From contig DFHF01000010.1 in NCBI GenBank assembly GCA_002371825.1, positions 1 to 20,403 of the forward strand: a stretch of 20,403 nt of DNA. The letters run 5' to 3'. How positions within the stretch are numbered: the first letter of the stretch is position 1; each line of letters starts with the position of its first letter. The notes below the pieces were generated by a model. The model saw nothing but the letters and a program-made list of their open reading frames with translations. It was not told where the DNA came from and made no database searches. Source of the DNA: Ruminococcus flavefaciens (lineage in GTDB: Bacteria > Bacillota > Clostridia > Oscillospirales > Ruminococcaceae). The position numbers were made by a program, and so were the translations under genes. Of the stretch, positions 13,741 through 20,403 are shown piece by piece.

Positions 13741-14662
13741 ATCTCATAAACAAATATGCTGTATAGCCTGAGTAAATAATGACCATCGCAGCACCATGCC
13801 AGCGCTCAAGCTGTTTTTTCGGCAGACAGAATGCCATGACCATAAGGCTTACTCCTATCAGGAAAGCAGTATCTATCGTATTCTCCAGAGAAAATCCCAT
13901 AGGAGACAATGCTGCGGCTATTCCAAGTACAAAGAGGATATTGAATATATTCGAGCCTATAACATTTCCCAGAGCCATATCTGTCTCTTTCTTCCTTGCC
14001 GCAACTACAGATGTCACAAGCTCCGGAAGACTTGTACCAAGAGCAACTATTGTCATACCGATAAGGTTGTCCGACATACCAAAGCTTCTTGCGATATCAG
14101 AGGCGCCCTCAACTACCATTTTTCCGCCTGCGGCAATAGCAGCTATGCCTCCGAGTATAAACAGCGCACATTTCCAGTTTGCAATGTCCTTATACTCCTC
14201 AGCAGCCTCCTCCCTTGCACGAAGAGCACTGCTTATCATCAGCCAGAGGAAGCCTGCAAACAGTATAAGCAGTATTATTCCGCCGTATCTTGGTATACCG
14301 CCGGTAAGTCCGCCTATGCCGACAAGCACAAGCGCTGCGGCTATTGAGGCAGGAAAGTCTCTTTTCAATGAGACATCACTTACAGGAAGCTTGTTGAAAA
14401 GTGCACACAGACCTGCCACTATCATCAGATTGAATATGTTGGAGCCGACTGCATTGCTTATGGAAAGCTCATTTTTTCCTGCAAGAGAAGCGCTTACACT
14501 GACCGATGTCTCAGGGAGACTTGTTCCCATCGCTACTATCGTCATACCTATTATCAGCGGAGATACCTTTAGTTTCTTCGCCACAGCAGAGCTTCCGTCC
14601 ACAAAAAAATCTGCGCCCTTTATCAGCAGTACAAATCCGGCTATCAGCAGAAAGTACATCAT
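13739..14662 (-). CDS. Ca2+/Na+-type antiporter (CaCA family, YrbG-like)
   Basis: A 307-residue membrane exchanger with ten or so helices, expected to extrude Ca2+ (or another cation) against Na+ or H+. The two inverted alpha-repeats are clear: GTSLPE (46-51) with GSNIFN (73-78), and GTSLPE (209-214) with GSNIFN (236-241); their acidic residues bind the ions in this family. The length is normal for the bacterial type. The start is an ATG-ATG pair with only a weak GGGGA site upstream, so either Met is possible. It lies 36 bases downstream of the thioesterase gene with no terminator between, and is probably co-transcribed with it although no functional link is obvious. K+-dependent or other cation specificity cannot be told from sequence. 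Confidence 0.92.
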   Translation of the reverse strand: MMYFLLIAGFVLLIKGADFFVDGSSAVAKKLKVSPLIIGMTIVAMGTSLPETSVSVSASLAGKNELSISNAVGSNIFNLMIVAGLCALFNKLPVSDVSLKRDFPASIAAALVLVGIGGLTGGIPRYGGIILLILFAGFLWLMISSALRAREEAAEEYKDIANWKCALFILGGIAAIAAGGKMVVEGASDIARSFGMSDNLIGMTIVALGTSLPELVTSVVAARKKETDMALGNVIGSNIFNILFVLGIAAALSPMGFSLENTIDTAFLIGVSLMVMAFCLPKKQLERWHGAAMVIIYSGYTAYLFMR

Positions 14663-14698
14663 CTCATATCATCCCCAGTTCAAAAATAAAATACTGTT

Positions 14699-15406
14699 TT
14701 ACCTCAGAAATTCGGTGAGCTTCCCCTTGAAATATCCGGGAAACTCATCACATTCAAATGCAAAGAAATGACCTGCATCAAATTCTTTTATCTGGAACAG
14801 ACCGCTGGTATATCTTCCCCATTCCTTCATATCCTCAACAGGAGCTTCATCGTCCTGTGTGCCTGTGATAGCAAGTATAGGAGCCTTTATCCTCAGCGAA
14901 TCCCAGTCGGTCTCAAAATCCTCACATATTCTTGTATCATTTGACATTATATCATATATTATATCAACGAATTCAGGGTCCTGAATAAGCTCAGGGTCGG
15001 TCTGGCCGAGTTCAACAAGCTTATCAATGAATTTATCCTTCGGAAGATCAGAAATGCGCTCATCCTTATATTTAAGATGCGGAGGTCTCATTCCGCCGGC
15101 AATAACTGCCGATGGCTGATTCACATTCATTTCTGCAAGCTTTGCAGCAGTAACTATTGCGATCAGACTTCCCATACTATGACCATAGATCACATATTTA
15201 TCCGGAGCGTCCCTGCATATCCTTTCACACATATCTTCTGCTGCCTCAAAGGCATCCTTATAGAAGTTCTCGCAGAAAAGCGATCCATGCCCATTATACT
15301 CTAACGGCACTACATCGACGATACTTCCGAATTTTTCTGTCCACTCCTCGTAGGCATTGACAGTTCCCCCTGCATACGGGAGACAGTACATTTTAGGTTT
15401 TTTCAT
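14699..15406 (-). CDS. Type II thioesterase (alpha/beta hydrolase, GrsT-like)
   Basis: A 235-residue alpha/beta hydrolase of the stand-alone thioesterase group that normally clears mis-primed acyl groups from carrier proteins of NRPS or PKS assembly lines. Features: N-terminal LPYAGG (9-14), EYNGHGS (36-42), nucleophile motif GHSMG (75-79, Ser77), a likely acid at Asp185 or Asp186, and catalytic His213 in DAGHFF, all in family order and spacing. Length matches the family. AAGGAG lies 5 bases before the ATG. No NRPS, PKS, carrier protein or phosphopantetheinyl transferase gene is in the window, so its partner is distant or it acts on other thioesters. It has its own promoter and a leader of about 145 bases. 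Confidence 0.88.
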   Translation of the reverse strand: MKKPKMYCLPYAGGTVNAYEEWTEKFGSIVDVVPLEYNGHGSLFCENFYKDAFEAAEDMCERICRDAPDKYVIYGHSMGSLIAIVTAAKLAEMNVNQPSAVIAGGMRPPHLKYKDERISDLPKDKFIDKLVELGQTDPELIQDPEFVDIIYDIMSNDTRICEDFETDWDSLRIKAPILAITGTQDDEAPVEDMKEWGRYTSGLFQIKEFDAGHFFAFECDEFPGYFKGKLTEFLR

Positions 15407-15455
15407 AATTGCTCCTTTTAAATATCATAAATAATCAGTATCTTATCAAAGAATT

Positions 15456-15480
15456 AAAACCGGCTTATTAAAGCCATTTT
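15456..15480 (-). promoter_or_regulatory. Possible attenuator-like hairpin in the thioesterase leader
   Basis: On the minus strand GGCTT-TAAT-AAGCC, with flanking AAAA and TTTT that extend the pairing around a one-base bulge, is followed by a T-rich tail (GGTTTTAATT). It lies about 50 bases before the ATG. The stem is short, so premature termination here is only a possibility. Confidence 0.35.
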
Positions 15481-15559
15481 TCATTTGTCAGAGTGAGCCG
15501 TATCCAAGGAAACGTGCTGCACAGATCCCATATAATATAAAGAAATTGCAAACACATTA

Positions 15560-15588
15560 ATTATAACGTTTTTGCTCTGCAATGTCAA
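15560..15588 (-). promoter_or_regulatory. Promoter of the thioesterase-antiporter operon
   Basis: Minus strand TTGACA (15583-15588) and TATAAT (15560-15565), both perfect, 17 bases apart. The predicted leader runs about 145 bases to the ATG at 15406. Confidence 0.85.
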
Positions 15589-15774
15589 TATCACAGGGGC
15601 CGCCGGCTCCTTCAAAAAAAATGGGCAGGAGCTTATCCTGACCTATCTCAGAAAAAAACAGGTACAAAGAATTGTTATTTTCTTGACAATTTTCACAAAA
15701 AACTGCCTGAAAAGGGCATATACAGGATATTTTTGCAGAAAAAATTTGTTAAAACTAAAAAAAGGCGATTTTAC
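15589..15774. other. A-rich divergent spacer
   Basis: This lies between the leftward thioesterase promoter and the rightward NhaD promoter. It contains many A-runs and a TTGACA near 15690 without a matching -10. No gene, RNA or strong hairpin was recognised. Confidence 0.5.
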
Positions 15775-15803
15775 TTGAATTAAACGCCGAAATGTGCTAT
15801 AAT
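15775..15803 (+). promoter_or_regulatory. Promoter of the NhaD-type transporter gene
   Basis: TTGAAT (15775-15780) and a perfect TATAAT (15798-15803), 17 bases apart, with an extended TGC before the -10. The predicted start near 15810 gives a leader of about 100 bases to the chosen ATG. Confidence 0.8.
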
Positions 15804-15823
15804 TCCATTTGGTTTTTTGTTTT

Positions 15824-15890
15824 CCTGTACTAAGCTGTATCGATAATGATCAGTGTAGCAGTACAGGAGCAATATGCAGCTTTTGCTGCA
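15824..15890 (+). promoter_or_regulatory. Two-hairpin leader RNA upstream of the NhaD-type gene
   Basis: The leader holds CCTGTACT/AGTACAGG (15824-15831 with 15860-15867), extended across a two-base AA bulge by GCT/AGC (15834-15836 with 15857-15859) around a 20-base loop. A second perfect hairpin, TGCAGC-TTTT-GCTGCA (15875-15890), ends 5 bases before the GGGAGGT (15896-15902). The layout would suit translational control of an ion transporter. It matches no ion-sensing riboswitch consensus I can recall with confidence. Confidence 0.45.
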
Positions 15891-15908
15891 ATTATGGGAG
15901 GTAAATTT

Positions 15909-17261
15909 ATGACAGCAGCACAGATCTTTGCCGTCATTATCTTCGTGGCTATGTTCATCATGATAGTCCTCGATAAGATAGAGCGGCACTACGTCACCTT
16001 AGGCAGCGGTATCCTTACACTGACCGTTGTATTCGGTATTTGTCTGCGTGACGGAAAAGCCATATGGGACACTCTTGCCCTGAAAGGCTTCGCCACTAAG
16101 GATTTCTGGTACCAGGTGACGGAAAGCGAAAGCAAGGGCATCAACTGGGCCACTATCCTATTCATCGCCGGTATGATGGTAATGGTAGAAGGCATGGCAA
16201 AGGCCGGATTCTTCCGGTGGCTTTGTATGAAGATAGCCTACCTTGTAAAATGTAAGACTATTCCGATATTTATCACTTTTATGATAATGTCAGCTGTTCT
16301 TTCAATGTTCATCGACAGTATCACTGTTATCATGTTCCTTGCAGCTGTAACTATTGAGCTTGCACAGCTCCTTAAGTTCAATCCGGTGCCAATGATACTG
16401 GCAGAAATATTCTGTGCTAATCTTGGCGGTTCAGCTACAATGTGCGGAGACCCTCCGAACATCATCGTAGGAACATCCCTCGGATTCTCATTCTTCGATT
16501 TCCTTACAAATACCGGTCTTGTAGCAGGTATTTCACTGGTTGTCTCTGTTATCTTCTTCTACTTTGTGTTCCGCAAGGAGATAGTCAGTGCGCACGGTGA
16601 TAATATAGATATGAGCAAATTCCCCAAGCCCTCAGAGGCTATCACAAGTAAAAAGGATTTCGCTATAAGCAGCGTTATCTTCGGTATGGCGGTCATACTC
16701 CTTATCACTCACGCTACTACTCATCTGACTGTGGCTACTATCGGACTCTTTATTGCAGTTATAACACTGCTCACATCCGGAAAGCACGCACTTGAGCTCC
16801 TCAAAAAAGTTGACTACAAGACTCTTGTATTCTTCATCGGACTGTTTATCGTAGTAGGCGGACTTGAAGAGACCGGCATACTCGAACTCATTGCAAAGTT
16901 TATCGAAAATATCAGCGGCGGAAATGTTATGCTTATGATAGCTATCATCCTCTGGGTATCTGCTATCGCCAGCGCTTTCGTGGACAATATCCCATTTGCC
17001 GCAACAATGGTACCTGTTATCCAGAGCCTTGCTGAAACAGCCGGAGTAAACCTCAATACTCTTGCATGGGCACTCTCTATCGGTACTGATATAGGCGGAA
17101 GTGCTACTCCTATAGGAGCATCTGCAAACGTTGTAGGAACATCCGTTGCTGCAAAGAACGGTCACCCTATCGGCTGGGGAAAATACTGCAAGAAGCTTGC
17201 TCCTGCCACAATAATTGTTCTTGCGATTTCCAATATCTACATTTTCGTAAGATATCTTTAA
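15909..17261 (+). CDS. ArsB/NhaD-superfamily ion transporter
   Basis: A 450-residue polytopic membrane protein with about eleven to twelve hydrophobic segments. Two inverted-repeat signature loops are visible: NLGGSATMCGDPPNIIVGTS (171-190) and DIGGSATPIGASANVVGTS (394-412), and FVDNIPFAATM (357-367) is the matching membrane motif. These place it in the ArsB/NhaD group of the ion transporter superfamily, most likely Na+/H+ exchange, though anion or dicarboxylate transport is possible. The frame opens at 15846, but the ATG at 15909 is chosen because GGGAGGT lies 6 bases before it and the earlier start lacks a site and lies in the leader hairpin. The kinase-like gene follows 41 bases later without a terminator, so both may share a transcript. 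Confidence 0.9.
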   Translation: MTAAQIFAVIIFVAMFIMIVLDKIERHYVTLGSGILTLTVVFGICLRDGKAIWDTLALKGFATKDFWYQVTESESKGINWATILFIAGMMVMVEGMAKAGFFRWLCMKIAYLVKCKTIPIFITFMIMSAVLSMFIDSITVIMFLAAVTIELAQLLKFNPVPMILAEIFCANLGGSATMCGDPPNIIVGTSLGFSFFDFLTNTGLVAGISLVVSVIFFYFVFRKEIVSAHGDNIDMSKFPKPSEAITSKKDFAISSVIFGMAVILLITHATTHLTVATIGLFIAVITLLTSGKHALELLKKVDYKTLVFFIGLFIVVGGLEETGILELIAKFIENISGGNVMLMIAIILWVSAIASAFVDNIPFAATMVPVIQSLAETAGVNLNTLAWALSIGTDIGGSATPIGASANVVGTSVAAKNGHPIGWGKYCKKLAPATIIVLAISNIYIFVRYL

Positions 17262-17302
17262 TACCGACCTTTGGCCGAATAATATATTTGGAGGTATGAT
17301 CT

Positions 17303-17896
17303 ATGTCACAGGTAATAATTTCAGTCGGACGTGAATTCGGAAGCGCAGGCCGCGCGATCGCTGAAGAGCTTGCTAAGAGATTCGATATCCCGATCTATGA
17401 CCGTCATCTCATCACTGAGATCGCTGAAAAAACCGGTCTCACTCCTGAAGAGGTCGAGAAATATAACGAAGCTCCCAAGCTTAAGATCCTTTCAAGAAGA
17501 GTCAACGGCTACAGCAATTCCATTGAGGACAACATCGCTGAAATGCAGTTCAATTTCCTTGATGAAAAAGCTAAGAGCGGTGAATCCTTTGTTGTTGTCG
17601 GAAGATGTGCAGAGACTAAGCTCAAGAAATATCCCGCACTCATCTCCCTCTTTATCCTCGGTGATATGGAGGAGAAGATCAAGCGTGTTATGAAGATCTA
17701 TGAGCTCTCAGAGGATGATGCAAAATCCTTCATCACCAAGAAAGACAAGAAGCGTAAGCGCTATCATAACTACCACTGCTCAGGTCACTGGGGAGACTCA
17801 CGTCTCTACGATCTCAGTATCAACAGCAGCAGACTTGGTATTGATAAGACTATCGACATTCTTGAGCAGTATATTAAAACTCGCATAGGCAAATAA
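17303..17896 (+). CDS. Cytidylate kinase-like family protein
   Basis: A 197-residue protein of the cytidylate kinase-like family (Cytidylate_kin2 type), a P-loop fold nucleotide kinase relative. The N-terminus VGREFGSAGRAIAEELAKR (8-26) is the family's phosphate-binding loop, which lacks the classical GK[ST]. IYDRHLI (31-37), a central VVVGRCAE (97-104) and a basic KKDKKRKRYHNYH lid region (about 145-157) are also typical. It is distinct from the essential Cmk, and its real substrate is not established. GGAGGT (17290-17295) lies 7 bases before the ATG. It follows the NhaD-type gene, with no obvious functional connection, and is followed by two terminator hairpins. Confidence 0.88.
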   Translation: MSQVIISVGREFGSAGRAIAEELAKRFDIPIYDRHLITEIAEKTGLTPEEVEKYNEAPKLKILSRRVNGYSNSIEDNIAEMQFNFLDEKAKSGESFVVVGRCAETKLKKYPALISLFILGDMEEKIKRVMKIYELSEDDAKSFITKKDKKRKRYHNYHCSGHWGDSRLYDLSINSSRLGIDKTIDILEQYIKTRIGK

Positions 17897-17904
17897 AACT
17901 ATAA

Positions 17905-17938
17905 CGAAAAAGCCTCCTTTTTCTTAAAGGAGGCTTTT
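17905..17938 (-). terminator. Terminator hairpin 1 (strong for the leftward polyamine operon)
   Basis: A 12-bp perfect stem (17909-17920 with 17926-17937) with a 5-base loop. On the minus strand it is followed by five T; on the plus strand only by TTTTGGG. It therefore should stop the polyamine operon transcript, 8-10 bases from the kinase gene's stop codon. Confidence 0.82.
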
Positions 17939-17947
17939 GGGTATTGT

Positions 17948-17992
17948 AAAGCCGGAAGATGCTCTTAAGCTTTCTCCCGGCTTTTTCTTTTA
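17948..17992 (+). terminator. Terminator hairpin 2 (strong for the rightward transcript)
   Basis: AAAGCCGG (17948-17955) pairs with CCGGCTTT (17977-17984), partly extended inside, and on the plus strand runs into CTTTTTCTTTT. On the minus strand its tail is weak (CTTTACAAT). It should end the NhaD/kinase transcript, right at the stop codon of the opposing decarboxylase gene. Confidence 0.75.
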
Positions 17993-19132
17993 TAATCTGA
18001 TACGGAAATTCTCGTATCCGAATTCCTTCAGCACCTGTACTGAACCGTCCTGCTTCAGAAGCAGTATGGACGGCAGAGGCATACCGTTGAAGGTATTGTT
18101 CTTGACCATGGAATATATAGCCATATCACCGAAAACAAGCCTGTCACCAATACTCAGTGGCTCATCAAAGGAATACTCACCTATCATATCTCCTGAGAGA
18201 CAGGTCTGTGAGCCCAGTCTGTAGGAGTATTGCTTCTCTCCGCTCTCTCCTGAACCGAAAAGCGGCGGACGATAAGGCATCTCCAGTACATCAGGCATAT
18301 GGCAGGCCGCAGATGTATCAAGTATAGCTATAGGCATATCGTTCTCAGTAAGATCAAGTACCTGAGTTACAAGATATCCTGCATTCAGGGCGACAGCCTC
18401 GCCGGGCTCAAGATATACCTCCAGGCCATACTTCTCCTGCATACGGTGGATACATCTTTCCAGCCTTGGTATATCATAGTCCTCACGGGTGATATGATGA
18501 CCGCCGCCGAAATTAATCCACTCCATACCGGAGAGGAACTCTCCGAACTTTTCCTCAACAGCGTCCAGTGTCTTTTCAAGATCATCCGAATTCTGTTCGC
18601 AGAGAGCATGGAAATGAAGTCCTGTAACACCTCTGAGATCATCTGCACGGAAGTTTTTTCTGGTGATACCAAGTCTCGAAACAGGAGAGCAGGGATCATA
18701 TATCTCATGTCCCTCCTGAGTAGAGCACTCGGGATTCACTCTCAGACCGATCTTCTTTCCGGCCGCAAGCACACGGTCACGGTACCTGTCCAGCTGAGAA
18801 AAGGAGTTGAATATGATATGTCCGCAGTAAGAGATGATCTCGTCTATCTCAGACTCTCTGTATGCGGCAGAGAAAACATGATTCTCCTTTCCCATTTCCT
18901 CATAGCCCAGTCTTGCCTCATAGAGGCCGCTGCAGGCTGTTCCCGCCAGATACTCCCCTATCAGCGGATAGAGATGATAACATGAGAATGCCTTCTGTGC
19001 AAGGAGTATCTTTGCTCCTGTGCGCTCCTGAACTCCACGGAGGATCCGCAGATTCTCAGTCAGTCTCTTCTCATCTATCACATAGCAGGGAGTGGGAAGC
19101 GAATAGATATCAGGGATATTATGCTCTGTCAT
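17990..19132 (-). CDS. nspC: Carboxynorspermidine/carboxyspermidine decarboxylase
   Basis: A 380-residue PLP-dependent enzyme of the alanine-racemase-fold decarboxylases, removing the carboxyl from carboxyspermidine (or carboxynorspermidine) to give spermidine (or norspermidine) in the cytosol. Visible features: PTPCYVID (13-20), the PLP Lys47 in LLAQKAFS, a ligand motif LHFHALCEQ (172-180), the glycine-rich phosphate loop FGGGHH (208-213), EPGEA (242-246), and the C-terminal active-site segment CLSGDMIGEY (311-320) contributed across the dimer. Length fits the family. The ATG overlaps the preceding small gene by four bases (ATGA), so it is translationally coupled. The carboxynorspermidine synthase two genes upstream supplies its substrate, completing the aspartate-semialdehyde route. 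Confidence 0.93.
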   Translation of the reverse strand: MTEHNIPDIYSLPTPCYVIDEKRLTENLRILRGVQERTGAKILLAQKAFSCYHLYPLIGEYLAGTACSGLYEARLGYEEMGKENHVFSAAYRESEIDEIISYCGHIIFNSFSQLDRYRDRVLAAGKKIGLRVNPECSTQEGHEIYDPCSPVSRLGITRKNFRADDLRGVTGLHFHALCEQNSDDLEKTLDAVEEKFGEFLSGMEWINFGGGHHITREDYDIPRLERCIHRMQEKYGLEVYLEPGEAVALNAGYLVTQVLDLTENDMPIAILDTSAACHMPDVLEMPYRPPLFGSGESGEKQYSYRLGSQTCLSGDMIGEYSFDEPLSIGDRLVFGDMAIYSMVKNNTFNGMPLPSILLLKQDGSVQVLKEFGYENFRIRL

Positions 19133-19440
19133 ACGAACTTGACAGCAGTGCCATAAGCCATTACCTCGGCAGCACCCTGCATGATAGCAGATGTTGTGTA
19201 TCTTACGTTAACGATAGCGTCAGCCCCCATTGACTGAGCTTCCTGTATCATTCTTGATGTTGCGATCTCTCTGGCCTCGTTCATCATCTCTGTGTAAGCT
19301 TTAAGCTCGCCGCCTACCATTGTCTTAAGGCCCTGCATGAAATCTTTTCCGATGTGCTTTGACTGTATGGTAGAACCCTTTACCAGTCCAAGCATTGCAA
19401 TATTTTTTCCGTTGATGTGATCTGTGTTTACGAGTATCAT
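19129..19440 (-). CDS. YbjQ/UPF0145 family small protein
   Basis: A 103-residue protein of the YbjQ (UPF0145, DUF74) family, sometimes labelled heavy-metal-binding; members form pentamers of unknown function. The family core MGADAIVNVRYTTS (74-87) and the C-terminal MAYGTAVKFV (94-103) are intact, as is the middle segment with MVGGELKAYTEMM (41-53). The length is normal. GGAGG lies 7 bases before the ATG. It sits between the synthase and decarboxylase genes of the polyamine operon and overlaps the latter by four bases, so it is translated as part of that operon. Whether it takes part in polyamine metabolism is unknown. Confidence 0.9.
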   Translation of the reverse strand: MILVNTDHINGKNIAMLGLVKGSTIQSKHIGKDFMQGLKTMVGGELKAYTEMMNEAREIATSRMIQEAQSMGADAIVNVRYTTSAIMQGAAEVMAYGTAVKFV

Positions 19441-19480
19441 AGTTCTTCCTCCAATTATTTAAGATATTTGTATTGTTCAA

Positions 19481-19533
19481 GCAGTGGCAGGAAATGCTTC
19501 GCCTTCCGGACGAACTTTTCCTGCCGGCCCTGC
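19481..19533 (-). promoter_or_regulatory. Intercistronic hairpin in the polyamine operon
   Basis: GGCAGGAAA (19486-19494) pairs perfectly with TTTCCTGCC (19517-19525). An outer GCAG/CTGC (19481-19484 with 19530-19533) and an inner TTCG/CGAA extend it. There is no T-run in the leftward direction, so it looks like an RNA-processing or stability element between the synthase and ybjQ-like cistrons, or a weak partial terminator. Confidence 0.6.
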
Positions 19534-19541
19534 TGTTTTAC

Positions 19542-20403
19542 TTAGTCTACGAGGACCGGATCGAAGTCCTCTTCCCAAGGAAGTCCCCACTTGTTCAGTG
19601 CTTCCATGAACGGATCCGGATCAAATTCCTCGATGTTATATACACCGGCTTTCTTCCATGTACCGGTCATTATCATCATAGCACCTATCATTGCAGGTAC
19701 ACCAGTTGTATAGGAAATAGCCTGAGAGCCTACCTCCTTATAGCACTCCTGATGATCGCAGATATTGTAGAGATAGTATGTCTTATCCTTGCCGTCCTTC
19801 TTTCCACGGAAGATACAGCCTATATTTGTCTTGCCCACAGTTCTCGGACCCAGTGATGCAGGATCAGGAAGAACTGCCTTCAGGAACTGAAGCGGAACGA
19901 TCTCCTTGCCCTCGTACATGATAGGCTCGATAGATGTCATACCAACATTTTCAAGACACTTAAGGTGTGTAAGATAGCTCTGGCCGAATGTCATGAAGAA
20001 ACGGATGCGCTTAATGCCCTTGATATTAAGTGCCAGTGACTCCAGCTCTTCGTGGTGGAGAAGATACATATCCTTCTCGCCAACGCCCTTGAAGTTATAA
20101 ACACGCTTTATCTCCATAGGCTCAGTCTCTACCCATTTTCCGTCCTCAATGTAGCTGCCCTTTGCAGATACCTCACGGATATTTATCTCAGGGTTGAAGT
20201 TTGTAGCGAAGGGATATCCGTGGTCACCGCCGTTGCAGTCGAGGATATCGATATAGTTTATCTCGTCGAACTCATGCTTCATTGCATATGCGGAGAATAC
20301 TCCTGTTACACCGGGATCGAATCCGCTTCCGAGGAGAGCTGTTATACCAGCCTTCTCAAACTTCTCACGATAAGCCCATTGCCAAGAGTACTCGAAGTGA
20401 GCC
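19542..20403 (-). CDS. Carboxynorspermidine synthase (saccharopine dehydrogenase family), 5' end outside the window
   Basis: The frame is open to the right edge, so 286 C-terminal residues are visible and the N-terminal NAD(P)-binding Rossmann part is missing. The visible part includes GSGFDPGVTGVFSAYA just inside the edge, then NGGDHGYPFATNFNPEINIREV, TFGQSYLTHLKCLENVG and LGPRTVGKTNIGCI, all typical of the LYS1-like branch that makes carboxyspermidine by reductive condensation of aspartate semialdehyde with a diamine. The internal ATG at 20282 is not the start. The nearby nspC gene supports this role over lysine metabolism. The upstream promoter is outside the window. Confidence 0.9.
   Translation of the reverse strand, partial: AHFEYSWQWAYREKFEKAGITALLGSGFDPGVTGVFSAYAMKHEFDEINYIDILDCNGGDHGYPFATNFNPEINIREVSAKGSYIEDGKWVETEPMEIKRVYNFKGVGEKDMYLLHHEELESLALNIKGIKRIRFFMTFGQSYLTHLKCLENVGMTSIEPIMYEGKEIVPLQFLKAVLPDPASLGPRTVGKTNIGCIFRGKKDGKDKTYYLYNICDHQECYKEVGSQAISYTTGVPAMIGAMMIMTGTWKKAGVYNIEEFDPDPFMEALNKWGLPWEEDFDPVLVD

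Noticed and set aside
13779..14771. 330-residue open frame on the plus strand
   Set aside because: It lies antisense to the CaCA antiporter, whose conserved GTSLPE and GSNIFN repeats prove the minus-strand frame; the plus-strand protein has no family features.
15846..15908. Longer start for the NhaD-type transporter
   Set aside because: The earlier ATG has no ribosome binding site and lies in the leader hairpin; the ATG at 15909 has GGGAGGT 6 bases upstream.
18299..18985. 228-residue plus-strand open frame
   Set aside because: It is antisense to nspC, whose PLP and active-site motifs are intact in the minus-strand frame.

Overview
The window looks like chromosome of a Gram-positive Clostridia member, most likely a Ruminococcus-type Oscillospiraceae (inference). 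It has moderate GC genes separated by AT-rich gaps, strong AGGAGG-type ribosome binding sites, near-consensus TTGACA-17-TATAAT promoters, lipoproteins with lipoboxes, a transmembrane diguanylate cyclase, and the carboxynorspermidine route to polyamines. No plasmid, phage or insertion-sequence gene was seen.

Left edge (1-412): three tandem near-perfect promoters fire leftward out of the window behind phased A-tracts, toward a boxA-like leader; an rRNA operon probably starts just outside. A rightward promoter then drives a probable operon (413-3793): a membrane sensor diguanylate cyclase, an orphan sugar-type solute-binding lipoprotein translationally coupled to it, and a small unknown protein. 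A bidirectional hairpin separates this from a leftward voltage-gated K+ channel gene (3859-4836).

Middle (4908-12724): a leftward two-gene operon encodes an asymmetric heterodimeric ABC exporter. Next come two divergently transcribed tRNA genes (Arg-ACG on the minus strand, Lys-UUU on the plus strand), each with its own promoter and terminator, and about 290 bases of gene-free DNA holding a palindromic, MITE-like element. A leftward three-gene ABC-2 operon (ATPase and two permeases) has a roughly 170-nt leader with potential secondary structure.

Right part (12893-20403): a Thr/Glu-rich lipoprotein; a leftward type II thioesterase followed by a Ca2+/Na+-type antiporter; a rightward ArsB/NhaD-type ion transporter with a hairpin-rich leader, followed by a cytidylate kinase-like protein; and a leftward polyamine operon with carboxynorspermidine synthase (cut by the window edge), a YbjQ-family protein and carboxynorspermidine decarboxylase.

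Most of the window is ordinary core genome. The points most worth pursuing are the cyclase/binding-protein pair, the YbjQ gene inside the polyamine operon, the candidate leader RNAs before the NhaD and ABC-2 genes, and the palindromic element. No clear defence system or other wholly new system was recognised.
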